NCBI RefSeq assembly: GCF_008042035.1
Contig: NZ_RDBL01000029.1
Span: 50,995-83,534 of the forward strand
Direction of reading: 5' to 3'
Length of the DNA stretch: 32,540 nt
DNA from: Streptomyces sp. col6
GTDB taxonomy: Bacteria > Actinomycetota > Actinomycetes > Streptomycetales > Streptomycetaceae
The notes under the pieces are model-generated. The model ran no database searches and was not told the DNA's origin. It worked only from the letters and a program-made list of their open reading frames with translations. Position numbers and translations under genes: made by a program. Below, piece after piece: positions 1-7,029 of this stretch; the stretch's first letter is position 1; every line of letters starts with the position of its first letter.

Positions 1-174
1 CCGGGGTCCGCCGCACCCGAGAAGACCGTCGCGATCCGCGCCCTGCGCCGGCGGGCGCGGGGCCGCGTCCAGGGCGCGGAGGGTCAGGGTGCCCTCGCTG
101 GGGGGCTGTTCGCCGCCGCCCGGCCGGCGCAGGGCGCGGATCGCGACGGTCTTCTCGGGTGCGGCGGACCCCGG
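1..174. repeat. Perfect 52-bp inverted repeat at the window edge
   Basis: Positions 1-52 are the exact reverse complement of 123-174, with a 70-bp loop (53-122). The arm ends exactly at base 1 and lies inside a coding frame. Together with the similar structure at the right end, this suggests contig-end fold-back and not a natural hairpin. Confidence 0.9.
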
Positions 175-696
175 CGTACCGGTTCCGTCCTCAAGCGCCG
201 GACGGGCTTGAGGGGGCTGGACGAGCTCGTCGGCCTCAGCCCGTACCGGCTCGTCGGCCCCAGTCCGTCCGGCGTTTGACGACGGAACCCCCGGGGCGGG
301 GGCCGCCGCGGCTGCGGGCGCGGCGGGCTTCGGTGCGCCGGTTGCGTCCTCAGGCTCCGGACCGGCCCGACCGGCCGGGGCCTCCGGCCCCGTGCCGCCC
401 CACGACACGCGGCGGTCGCGGTCGCCGCCGAAGCCCGCCTGGCGGGTGGCGTCGGCCTGCCAGGCGGTCGCGGGTTCGGGGCGCCCCGCCCCGTCCGGCT
501 CGTCGTCGAGGAACACCGGACCGGTCTCCTCGACCGCGGCCGCGGGCCGCACCTCGTCCTGCTGCGGGGCCGGGCGGCTCGTGCCGGGGACCCAGGAGGC
601 GCCGTTCCAGTACCGGACGTAGCCGGGGATGGACGGGTCGGGGTAGTACCCCTCGCGGGGGCTTTCGTCACCGGGTGCCGGGGTTGGGGCGCTCAT
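1..696 (-). CDS. DUF2510-domain protein, 3' end missing (probably RDD-family membrane protein)
   Basis: The frame is open from an ATG at 694-696 to the left edge, giving about 232 codons with no stop. Residues about 13-35 carry the Trp/Tyr-rich DUF2510 signature (GYYPDP near the start, YWNGASW after it). A long Pro/Ala/Glu-rich linker follows. In Streptomyces, proteins with this start usually end in an RDD multi-pass membrane domain; that part would lie outside the window, so the RDD call is inference. Two copies of a dispersed Streptomyces palindrome (185-207, 263-288) lie inside the linker and are translated. The last part (52 to 1) is a perfect reverse copy of codons about 175-191 and is probably an assembly artefact, so residues after about 214 should not be trusted. 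It diverges from ssgG. Confidence 0.75.
   Translation of the reverse strand, partial: MSAPTPAPGDESPREGYYPDPSIPGYVRYWNGASWVPGTSRPAPQQDEVRPAAAVEETGPVFLDDEPDGAGRPEPATAWQADATRQAGFGGDRDRRVSWGGTGPEAPAGRAGPEPEDATGAPKPAAPAAAAAPAPGVPSSNAGRTGADEPVRAEADELVQPPQARPALEDGTGTPGSAAPEKTVAIRALRRPGGGEQPPSEGTLTLRALDAAPRPPAQGADRDGLLGCGGPR
185..207. repeat. Dispersed Streptomyces palindrome, copy 1 (inside coding frame)
   Basis: CCGTCC, then a TCAAGCGCC core, then GGACGGGC. It is the same element as at 11913-11937 with one core change (A to G) and a shortened left arm. Palindromes of the form GCCCGTCC-core-GGACGGGC are, from memory, very abundant between Streptomyces genes. Here the element lies in the translated linker of the DUF2510 gene. 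Confidence 0.7.
263..288. repeat. Dispersed Streptomyces palindrome, copy 2 (degenerate, inverted, inside coding frame)
   Basis: It carries GTCCGTCC, a GGCGTTTGA core (reverse complement of the TCAAACGCC core at 11913) and CGACGGAAC. It is in opposite orientation to copy 1 and 55 bp away. It lies in the same Pro/Ala-rich coding linker and keeps the frame open. Confidence 0.6.
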
Positions 697-863
697 CACC
701 GTGGTCCCGTATCTCTTCGAGGCGGCCTCAATACAGGGGTCCACATCTACCAGACGGGCGCGTACTGCCGGGCCGGTCCGGGTGTTTGGCCCACTTTCCG
801 GTCACGCGAACTTTTTTCTGGAAGTCGCGTAATGGATGGCGCCGAGGGCGCTCTCATCCGTGC

Positions 864-885
864 GGGCCGGTCGTGGGACCGGCCC
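864..885 (+). other. Hairpin upstream of ssgG
   Basis: GGGCCGGTC, loop GTGG, GACCGGCCC: a perfect 9-bp stem ending about 8 bases before the ssgG ribosome binding site. It could be a leader hairpin or simply GC-rich symmetry. No clear promoter was identified in 697-863. Confidence 0.4.
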
Positions 886-907
886 CGGACAAGGGAAGGA
901 CGCCCTC

Positions 908-1384
908 ATGCACACCATCGTGGAGCGCGAGCTGGAGCTCAAGCTGGTCCTGTCGCCGGAGCGCAGCATCCCCGTACCCGCCAGGCTGACGTATCGCACC
1001 GAGGACCCGTACGCCGTGCACATCACCTTCCACATCACCTCGGACTCGCCGGTGTACTGGACGTTCGCCCGCGATCTGCTGGTGGAAGGGGTGTTCCGGC
1101 CGTGCGGGCAGGGCGATGTGCGGATCTGGCCCACCAAGGTGGACGGGCACAGCGTCATCTGCGTGGCGCTGACGTCGCCGGACGGCAACGCCCTGCTGGA
1201 GGTGCCGTCCGCGGCGGTGGCGGTCTGGGTGGAGCGGACGCTGCGGGTGGTTCCGCCCGGTACGGAGACCGCGCGGCTCGGCATCGACGAGGGCCTGGCC
1301 GAACTGCTCGCGCCGCTGCCGGCCGACGATCTGTGGATGAGCGACCCGTGGCCGTCGGACGAGTCGCAGGACGGGGAGAGTTGA
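908..1384 (+). CDS. ssgG: SsgA-like sporulation/cell division protein, likely SsgG
   Basis: A 158-residue SsgA-like protein (SALP). These small actinomycete-specific proteins help place septa and control peptidoglycan work during sporulation-specific division; SsgG is reported to affect septum-site choice. The sequence has the family's typical start (MHTIVERELELKLVLSPE), the PVPARLTYRTEDPYAV block, the WTFARDLL block, a VRIWP block and an acidic C-terminus. The start at 908 is preceded by GGAAGGA at 894-900, seven bases upstream, so an in-frame upstream start at 836 is unlikely. The family call is firm; ssgG among the SALPs rests on remembered genome context (near hppD in S. coelicolor). It converges on the next gene with only 19 bp between stops. 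Confidence 0.85.
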   Translation: MHTIVERELELKLVLSPERSIPVPARLTYRTEDPYAVHITFHITSDSPVYWTFARDLLVEGVFRPCGQGDVRIWPTKVDGHSVICVALTSPDGNALLEVPSAAVAVWVERTLRVVPPGTETARLGIDEGLAELLAPLPADDLWMSDPWPSDESQDGES

Positions 1385-1403
1385 GGGGCGTGGGCCCGGG
1401 AGC

Positions 1404-2771
1404 TCAGAACACCTTGCCCGGGTTGAGCAGCCCCAGCGGGTCGAACGCCTGCTTGATGCCCCGGTGCAGCTCCACGCTCACCTCGCCGAGTTCGCGGGCC
1501 AGCCACTCCTTCTTCAGGACGCCCACGCCGTGTTCGCCGGTGATCGTGCCGCCGAGGGCGAGGCCGAGCGCCATGATCTCGTCGAAGGACTCCCGGGCCC
1601 GCCGGGACTCGTCGGCGTCGGCGGGGTCGAAGCAGACGACGGGGTGGGTGTTGCCGTCGCCCGCGTGGGCGCAGACGCCGATGGTGAGGCCGTGCTTCTC
1701 CGCGATCTCCGCCGTGCCCTCCAGCATCGCGCCGAGCCGCGAGCGCGGTACGCACACGTCGTCGATCATCGTCGCCGGTTTGACGGTCTCCAGCGCGGTC
1801 AGCGACATCCGCCGGGCCTGGAGGAGCATCTCGGACTCGGCCGCGTCCTCGGCCGGTACGACGTCGGTGGCGCCGGCGGCGGTGCACAGGGCGGCGACGG
1901 CGGCGAGGTCGGTGGCCGGGTCCGGGGTGTCGAAGGCGGCGAGCAGCAGGGCCTCGGTGGTCTCGGGGAGGCCCATGTTCGCCATGCGGTTGACCGCCTG
2001 GACGGTTGTGCGGTCCATCAGTTCGAGGAGTGAGGGGGTGTGTCCGCTCTCCATGATCCGGCAGACGGCGTCGCAGGCGCTCGACGCGTCCGCGAACTCG
2101 GCGGCGAGGACGAGCTGCCGGGGCGGCCGGGGCTTCAGCGCGAGGACGGCCTTCACGACGACCCCGAGGCTGCCCTCGGAGCCGACGAAGAGGCGGGTGA
2201 GGTCGTATCCGGCGACGCCCTTGGCGGTGCGGCGGCCGGTGGTGAGGAGGCGTCCGTCCGCGAGGACGACGTCGAGACCGAGGACGTATTCGGCGGTGAC
2301 CCCGTACTTCACGCAGCACAGACCGCCGGAGGCGGTACCGATGTTGCCGCCGATGGTGCACATCTCCCAGCTGGAGGGGTCCGGCGGGTAGTACAGCCCG
2401 TGTTCGTCGACGGCACGGGACAGTACGGCGTTGATGACTCCGGGTTCGACGACGGCGATGCGGTCGACCGGGCTGATCTCCAGGATGCGGTCCATCTTCA
2501 CCAGGGAGAGCACGATGCAGCCGTCGGTGGCGTTGGCCGCGCCCGACAGGCCCGTGCGGGCGCCCTGGGGGACGACCGGGACGCGCAGGGCGGTGGCCGT
2601 GCGCATGATGTGCTGGACCTGCTCGACGGTGCGCGGGAGCGCGACGACCGCGGGGGTGCCGGCCTCGCAGAAGCTCGCCATGTCGTGGGCGTAGGAGGCG
2701 GTGATGTCCGGGTCGGTGATCAGGGCCTCGGCCGGAAGGCCCGCCCGCAGGAGTTCGAGGAGATCGTCCAT
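1404..2771 (-). CDS. FAD-binding oxidase, GlcD / D-lactate dehydrogenase-like
   Basis: A 455-residue flavoprotein of the FAD_binding_4 / FAD-oxidase_C family, which includes the glycolate oxidase subunit GlcD and D-lactate dehydrogenases that oxidise 2-hydroxy acids to 2-oxo acids. Visible hallmarks are PVVPQGARTGLSG (PCMH FAD-binding loop), GGNIGTASGGLCCVKYG in the second half of the FAD domain, and HAGDGNTHPVV in the C-terminal domain. No GlcE or GlcF partner genes lie nearby, so the substrate cannot be told. The start MDDLLELL (2771) fits the family length; an upstream in-frame start at 2879 would add an unconserved Arg-rich stretch and overlap the divergent gene. No strong ribosome binding site is seen at 2771, so it may be leaderless. 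Confidence 0.85.
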   Translation of the reverse strand: MDDLLELLRAGLPAEALITDPDITASYAHDMASFCEAGTPAVVALPRTVEQVQHIMRTATALRVPVVPQGARTGLSGAANATDGCIVLSLVKMDRILEISPVDRIAVVEPGVINAVLSRAVDEHGLYYPPDPSSWEMCTIGGNIGTASGGLCCVKYGVTAEYVLGLDVVLADGRLLTTGRRTAKGVAGYDLTRLFVGSEGSLGVVVKAVLALKPRPPRQLVLAAEFADASSACDAVCRIMESGHTPSLLELMDRTTVQAVNRMANMGLPETTEALLLAAFDTPDPATDLAAVAALCTAAGATDVVPAEDAAESEMLLQARRMSLTALETVKPATMIDDVCVPRSRLGAMLEGTAEIAEKHGLTIGVCAHAGDGNTHPVVCFDPADADESRRARESFDEIMALGLALGGTITGEHGVGVLKKEWLARELGEVSVELHRGIKQAFDPLGLLNPGKVF

Positions 2772-2859
2772 GATCCAAGCGTGGCACCCGGGCCCATTGG
2801 TGTGAACCCGTCTGCGGTGGCGGTCCCAAGGTGCGGTGCGATCTTCATACTGACGCACA

Positions 2860-4542
2860 GTGAGCGGCATGGAACTCACGCCTCAGCAGCCCCCGAGGGC
2901 CCCCGGGCCCGAGGACTCCTTCGACACTGGCCTGCCCGCCGCGCCCGTCACCAGGACCGCGCCGCCCCCCTCGATGCGCACGAGCCTGCGCAGGGCCGCC
3001 TTCGGCATGGTGGCCGGCGCGGTCCTGGTGACGGGCGCGGTGGTCGCGGTGCCCGACGACGACACGGACGCGGCGCCGCCCGTGGCCGGCCCGGTCTCGC
3101 GCGCGATGACCGCGACGGCCGCCGGCTCCCCCGCCTCCCTCGCCGATCTGACGGCGCTCATCGGGGACCGGCAGAAGTGGGTGGGCACGCACCCCTCGGA
3201 CGCGCCCGCCTGGGCGGTGCTGGGTTCGGCGTACGTGGAGCGGGGGCGGCGGGCCGCGGACCCGGCGTACTACACCCGCGCCGAGCAGGCGCTGAAGCGC
3301 TCGCTGGACGTGCGGCCCGGCGAGAAGGGCAACACGGCCGCCTGGGTCGGCCTCGCCTCCCTCGCCAACGCCCGCCGCGACTTCGTGACGGCGAAGAAGT
3401 GGGGCGAGACGGTACGGGCGCGGCAGCCGAAGGAGTGGACGGTCTACCCGGAGCTGATCGACGCGTACAACGGTCTCGGTGACCGGAAGTCGGCGATCAC
3501 GGCGGTGGAGAGGTTCACCGAGCTGCGGGCCGGGGTGCCGGCGCTGGGCCGGGCGGCCGAGATGTACCGGGACCGGGGCTGGCGCGAGGACGCGCTGGCC
3601 ACCGCGCAGGACGCGGCGAACGCGGCGAGGACGCCCGCCGAGAAGGCCGCCTGCCTGGCCAGGCTGGGCGAACTGGCCTGGGAGCGGGGCGAGCCGAAGG
3701 AGGCCGTGGCCCAGTACGGGGCGGCGCTGCGCGTCGAGAGGGGCCACCACCCCTCGCTCGCCGGACGGGCCCGCGCGCTCGCGGCCCTCGGCCGCACCGA
3801 CGAGGCCGTACGGGACTACCAGGCCGCACTGGCGAAGTCGCCGCGCCCGGAGTACCTGCTGGAGCTGGGCGAGCTGTACGAGTCGCAGGGGCTCGACGGG
3901 GACTCGGTGGGCCAGTACGACAGACTCCGCGCGGCGCTGGACCGGGGGACGGCGCGCGGGGTGGACGAGTCGCTGCCGCTCGGCCGCTTCGAGGCCGCGC
4001 ACGGGGACGCGGACGCGGCGGTGGAGCTGCTGCGGGCCGAGTGGGAGCGGGGGCACCGCAGCCCGGCGGTGGCCGACGCGCTGGGCTGGGCGCTGCACCG
4101 GTCGGGCGATCCGGACGCGGCGCTGGAGTACGCGCAGCGGGCGGTGGACTCGGGCGGGCAGAACGCCTCGTACGCGTACCACCTGGGCGTGGTCCAGCGC
4201 GCGCTGGGCGACTACGGGGCCGCCCGCCGCCATCTGGAGGAGGCGCTGCGGACCAACCCGGCGTTCTCCCCGCTGGACGCACCGCTGGCACGGGAGGCGC
4301 TGGACACCCTGGGGCAGCCCCCGGCGGGCGGCCCGGCGGACATGCGGCCGGCCCCGGAGCCGGAGCCCGTGGCACCGCAGGCACCGCAGCAGCCCGCTCC
4401 GGCCGCTCCGGCTCCGGACTCCGGCGGTGTCCCGGCACCGGCGGCCGGCGCCCAGGGGCATCAGGCGGCGCCGGCACCCTCGGCGGCTGCCCCGCAGGCA
4501 CCCGTGAAGCCGTCGCCCGCGCCGTCGGCGGCCGTCCGCTGA
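2860..4542 (+). CDS. TPR-repeat protein with one N-terminal membrane segment
   Basis: A 560-residue protein. Residues about 1-43 are a Pro-rich cytosolic head, 46-64 form one hydrophobic segment (GMVAGAVLVTGAVVAVP), and about 90-480 contain many tetratricopeptide repeats (helix pairs such as AWAVLGSAYVERGR, AWVGLASLANARRD, PEYLLELGELYESQG, SYAYHLGVVQRALGD). Residues about 485-560 are Ala/Pro-rich and probably disordered. Topology suggests a TPR scaffold outside the membrane; there is no lipobox. Function is unknown; TPRs usually hold protein partners. The start is GTG 2860 or ATG 2869. A -10-like CATACT at 2846-2851 is close to the start, so the mRNA may be leaderless. It diverges from the GlcD-like gene. 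Confidence 0.85.
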   Translation: MSGMELTPQQPPRAPGPEDSFDTGLPAAPVTRTAPPPSMRTSLRRAAFGMVAGAVLVTGAVVAVPDDDTDAAPPVAGPVSRAMTATAAGSPASLADLTALIGDRQKWVGTHPSDAPAWAVLGSAYVERGRRAADPAYYTRAEQALKRSLDVRPGEKGNTAAWVGLASLANARRDFVTAKKWGETVRARQPKEWTVYPELIDAYNGLGDRKSAITAVERFTELRAGVPALGRAAEMYRDRGWREDALATAQDAANAARTPAEKAACLARLGELAWERGEPKEAVAQYGAALRVERGHHPSLAGRARALAALGRTDEAVRDYQAALAKSPRPEYLLELGELYESQGLDGDSVGQYDRLRAALDRGTARGVDESLPLGRFEAAHGDADAAVELLRAEWERGHRSPAVADALGWALHRSGDPDAALEYAQRAVDSGGQNASYAYHLGVVQRALGDYGAARRHLEEALRTNPAFSPLDAPLAREALDTLGQPPAGGPADMRPAPEPEPVAPQAPQQPAPAAPAPDSGGVPAPAAGAQGHQAAPAPSAAAPQAPVKPSPAPSAAVR

Positions 4543-4567
4543 GCCACGGCGGCAGAGCGGGAACGAC

Positions 4568-4598
4568 GAGGGGCGGGCCGGAATCCGGCCCGCCCCTC
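4568..4598. terminator. Bidirectional hairpin terminator between TPR gene and hppD
   Basis: A perfect 14-bp stem (4568-4581 with 4585-4598) and AAT loop in the 72-bp gap between two converging stops. There is no clear U tract, as is common in Streptomyces. Confidence 0.8.
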
Positions 4599-4614
4599 AC
4601 GCGTGCCGCACGGA

Positions 4615-5760
4615 TCAGAGGTTGCCGCGCTTCTCCTGCTCGCGCTCGATCGCCTCGAACAGGGCCTTGAAGTTGCCCTTGCCGAAGCCCATGGAGCCGT
4701 GGCGCTCGATCATCTCGAAGAAGACGGTCGGGCGGTCCTGGACCGGCTTGGTGAAGATCTGCAGCAGGTAGCCGTCCTCGTCGCGGTCGACGAGGATCTT
4801 CAGCTCGCGCAGGGTCTCCACGGGCACCCGGGTCTCGCCGGCCCACTCGCCGAGGGTGTCGTAGTACGAGTCCGGGGTGTCCAGGAACTGCACACCGGCG
4901 GCACGCATCGCCTTCACCGAGGCGACGATGTCGTTGGTGGCGAGCGCCATGTGCTGGACGCCGGCGGCGCCGTAGAACTCCAGGTACTCGTCGATCTGGG
5001 ACTTCTTCTTGGCGATGGCCGGCTCGTTGATCGGGAACTTGACCTTGAGCGTGCCGTCCGCGACGACCTTGGACATGAGCGCGGAGTACTCGGTGGCGAT
5101 GTCGTCGCCCACGAACTCCTTCATGTTCGTGAAGCCCATGACCTTGTTGTAGAACGCCACCCACTCGTTCATCTTCCCGAGTTCCACGTTGCCGACGCAG
5201 TGGTCGATGGCCTGGAAGAAGCGCTTGGCCGGCGGCTCGACGATCGGGTTGGCGGCGACGTAACCCGGCAGGTACGGGCCGTCGTAGCCGGAGCGCTCGA
5301 CCAGGGTGTGGCGGGTCTTGCCGTACGTGGCGATGGCGGCGCGCACGACGGTGCCGTGCTCGTCCTTCGTCTCGTAGGGCTCCTCGATGCCGGTGGCGCC
5401 GTGCTCGACGGCGTAGGCGTACGCGGCGCGCGCGTCCGGCACCTCGATGGCGAGGTCGATGACACCGTCGCCGTGCGCGGCGACGTGGTCCTCCAGGAAG
5501 TGGCCCCAGTCGGTGGACGCCTTGACGACGGAGGTGAGGACGAAGCGGGCGGAGCCGCTGGTGAGCACATAGCTGGCGGTCTCGCGGCTGCCGGTCTCCG
5601 GGCCGGAGTAGGCCACGAGCTTCATGCCGAAGGCCGTCGAGTAGAAGTGCGCGGCCTGCTTGGCATTGCCGACGGCGAAGACGACGGCGTCCATCCCCTT
5701 GACGGGGAAGGGGTCGGCCTGCCGGGACGTCTCGGGGGTGCTGTGCATCGTCTCTGTCAT
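4615..5760 (-). CDS. hppD: 4-hydroxyphenylpyruvate dioxygenase
   Basis: HppD is a non-heme Fe(II) dioxygenase that turns 4-hydroxyphenylpyruvate plus O2 into homogentisate and CO2, a key step of tyrosine breakdown and the source of homogentisate-derived pigment. The protein has 381 residues, the usual Streptomyces length. The iron ligands are visible as His187 (QAIDHCVG), His270 (GVQHMALATND) and Glu349 (TVFFEM); the C-terminal lid helix (FGKGNFKALFEAIE) is intact. Two vicinal-oxygen-chelate halves are present. The start at 5760 (MTETMHSTP) is chosen by family length; upstream in-frame starts run far into the neighbouring genes. Later pathway genes (homogentisate dioxygenase) are not in the window. 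It diverges from hpdA across a palindrome-rich 132-bp region. Confidence 0.97.
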   Translation of the reverse strand: MTETMHSTPETSRQADPFPVKGMDAVVFAVGNAKQAAHFYSTAFGMKLVAYSGPETGSRETASYVLTSGSARFVLTSVVKASTDWGHFLEDHVAAHGDGVIDLAIEVPDARAAYAYAVEHGATGIEEPYETKDEHGTVVRAAIATYGKTRHTLVERSGYDGPYLPGYVAANPIVEPPAKRFFQAIDHCVGNVELGKMNEWVAFYNKVMGFTNMKEFVGDDIATEYSALMSKVVADGTLKVKFPINEPAIAKKKSQIDEYLEFYGAAGVQHMALATNDIVASVKAMRAAGVQFLDTPDSYYDTLGEWAGETRVPVETLRELKILVDRDEDGYLLQIFTKPVQDRPTVFFEMIERHGSMGFGKGNFKALFEAIEREQEKRGNL

Positions 5761-5807
5761 GTTCAGCAGGTTCCCGCCACTCCGCAAGGTGCGCAACAGT
5801 TCCCGGG

Positions 5808-5832
5808 ATCGCTGGTCAACCTGTCCAGCGAT
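5808..5832. promoter_or_regulatory. Inverted repeat operator candidate between hppD and hpdA
   Basis: ATCGCTGG, 9-bp spacer, CCAGCGAT: a perfect 8-bp inverted repeat. On the minus strand the spacer contains TTGACC, a possible -35 for hppD. An Lrp/AsnC-type dimer site is a natural reading because the adjacent gene encodes that regulator, but this is inference. Confidence 0.6.
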
Positions 5833-5833
5833 T

Positions 5834-5846
5834 GCCCATGATGGGC
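5834..5846. promoter_or_regulatory. Second palindrome between hppD and hpdA
   Basis: GCCCAT, one central G, ATGGGC: perfect 6-bp arms, one base after the first inverted repeat. It lies just before the TATCTG (5851-5856) that could be the hpdA -10, so a protein bound here could block hpdA. Confidence 0.5.
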
Positions 5847-5892
5847 GGGCTATCTGTACATGGTGCCCATCACACCGACCCCGGAGGCCGGC

Positions 5893-6366
5893 ATGGCGAT
5901 CGATCGACTGGACGGGCGGCTCATCGTGCTGCTGGCGCGTGAACCCAGGATCGGGGTCCTGGAGGCGTCGCGCAGGCTGGGCGTGGCGCGCGGGACGGTG
6001 CAGGCGCGGCTCGACCGCCTTCAGTCGAATGGCGTCATCCGCGGTTTCGGTCCCGACGTCGATCCGGCGGCCCTCGGCTATCCGGTCACCGCGTTCGCCA
6101 CGCTGGAGATCAAACAGGGTCAAGGCGCCGACGTACGGGCGCACTTGAGCGGTGTACCGGAGGTGCTGGAGCTGCACACCACCACCGGGCACGGGGACAT
6201 GCTGTGCCGGCTGGTGGCCCGGTCCAACGCGGATCTCCAGCGGGTGATCGACCGGGTTGTCGGATTCGATGGCATCGTCCGGGCCTCCACGGCCATCGTC
6301 ATGGAGAACGCCGTGCCCCTGCGCGTCATCCCGCTCGTCGAACAGGCGGCGCAGGACACCGACTGA
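5893..6366 (+). CDS. hpdA: Lrp/AsnC-family regulator, likely HpdA
   Basis: A 157-residue Lrp/AsnC regulator: N-terminal winged helix-turn-helix (residues 1-50; GVLEASRRLGVARGTVQARLDRL is the recognition part) and C-terminal RAM/AsnC effector domain (about 65-150; TTTGHGDMLCRLVARS is the ligand-binding turn). In S. coelicolor the AsnC-type HpdA next to hppD is reported to activate hppD and repress itself; the equivalent position here supports that name. The start at 5893 has GGAGG five bases upstream (5883-5887), better than the in-frame ATG at 5860. The transporter permease begins 15 bp after the stop on the same strand, so hpdA and the transporter may share an mRNA. Confidence 0.85.
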   Translation: MAIDRLDGRLIVLLAREPRIGVLEASRRLGVARGTVQARLDRLQSNGVIRGFGPDVDPAALGYPVTAFATLEIKQGQGADVRAHLSGVPEVLELHTTTGHGDMLCRLVARSNADLQRVIDRVVGFDGIVRASTAIVMENAVPLRVIPLVEQAAQDTD

Positions 6367-6381
6367 GCCGAGGAGTGACGG

Positions 6382-7029
6382 GTGAGCTTCTGGGAGTACG
6401 TGGCCAACCGCCATCAGCAGCTGCTCACCGACGCCTTCCAACACGTCAGCGCGGTCTTCCAGTGCATGGTCATCGCCACCGCGCTCGGGGTGCTGATCGG
6501 GGTCGTCAGCTACCGCAGCGGCTGGGGCTCCTCGGTGGCGATCACCTCGACGGCGACCGTGCTGACCATTCCGTCCCTCGCCGCCATCGGTCTGCTGATC
6601 CCGCTGGTCGGCCTCGGCGTGGCGCCGACGGTGATCACTCTGACGCTGTACGGGCTGCTGCCCGTCGTCCGCAACGCCATCGTGGGCCTGCGCGGCGTGG
6701 ACCCCGCCCTGGTGGACGCGGCCAAGGGGATCGGGATGTCGCGGACCGCGCGGCTGTTCAAGGTGGAGCTGCCGCTGGCCTGGCCGCCGATCCTCACCGG
6801 TATCCGGGTCTCCACCCAGATGCTGATGGGGATCGCCGCCATCGCCGCGTACGCCTCCGGGCCCGGCCTCGGCAACGAGATCTTCCGCGGCATCGCCTCG
6901 CTGGGCAGCGCCAACGCGATCAACCAGGTGCTCGCGGGCACGCTCGGCATCGTCATTCTCGCCCTGCTCTTCGACGCCGCGTACGTCCTGCTGGGCCGGC
7001 TCACCATCCCCAGGGGGATCCGTGTCTGA
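6382..7029 (+). CDS. ABC transporter permease, OpuB/ProW type (compatible solutes)
   Basis: A 215-residue integral membrane subunit of a glycine betaine/choline/carnitine-type importer. It has about five hydrophobic helices and the EAA loop that docks to the ATPase (VDAAKGIGMSRTARLFKVELPLAWPPI, about 111-137). The start is GTG 6382, with GAGGAG at 6370-6375. It overlaps the ATPase gene by 8 bp and lies 15 bp after hpdA. It is short, which is typical for OpuBB-like subunits. The exact solute cannot be read from sequence. Confidence 0.9.
   Translation: MSFWEYVANRHQQLLTDAFQHVSAVFQCMVIATALGVLIGVVSYRSGWGSSVAITSTATVLTIPSLAAIGLLIPLVGLGVAPTVITLTLYGLLPVVRNAIVGLRGVDPALVDAAKGIGMSRTARLFKVELPLAWPPILTGIRVSTQMLMGIAAIAAYASGPGLGNEIFRGIASLGSANAINQVLAGTLGIVILALLFDAAYVLLGRLTIPRGIRV

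Noticed and set aside
2845..4461. A 538-residue minus-strand frame opposite the TPR gene
   Set aside because: Arg/Gly-rich shadow with no motif; the plus strand has clear TPR repeats.
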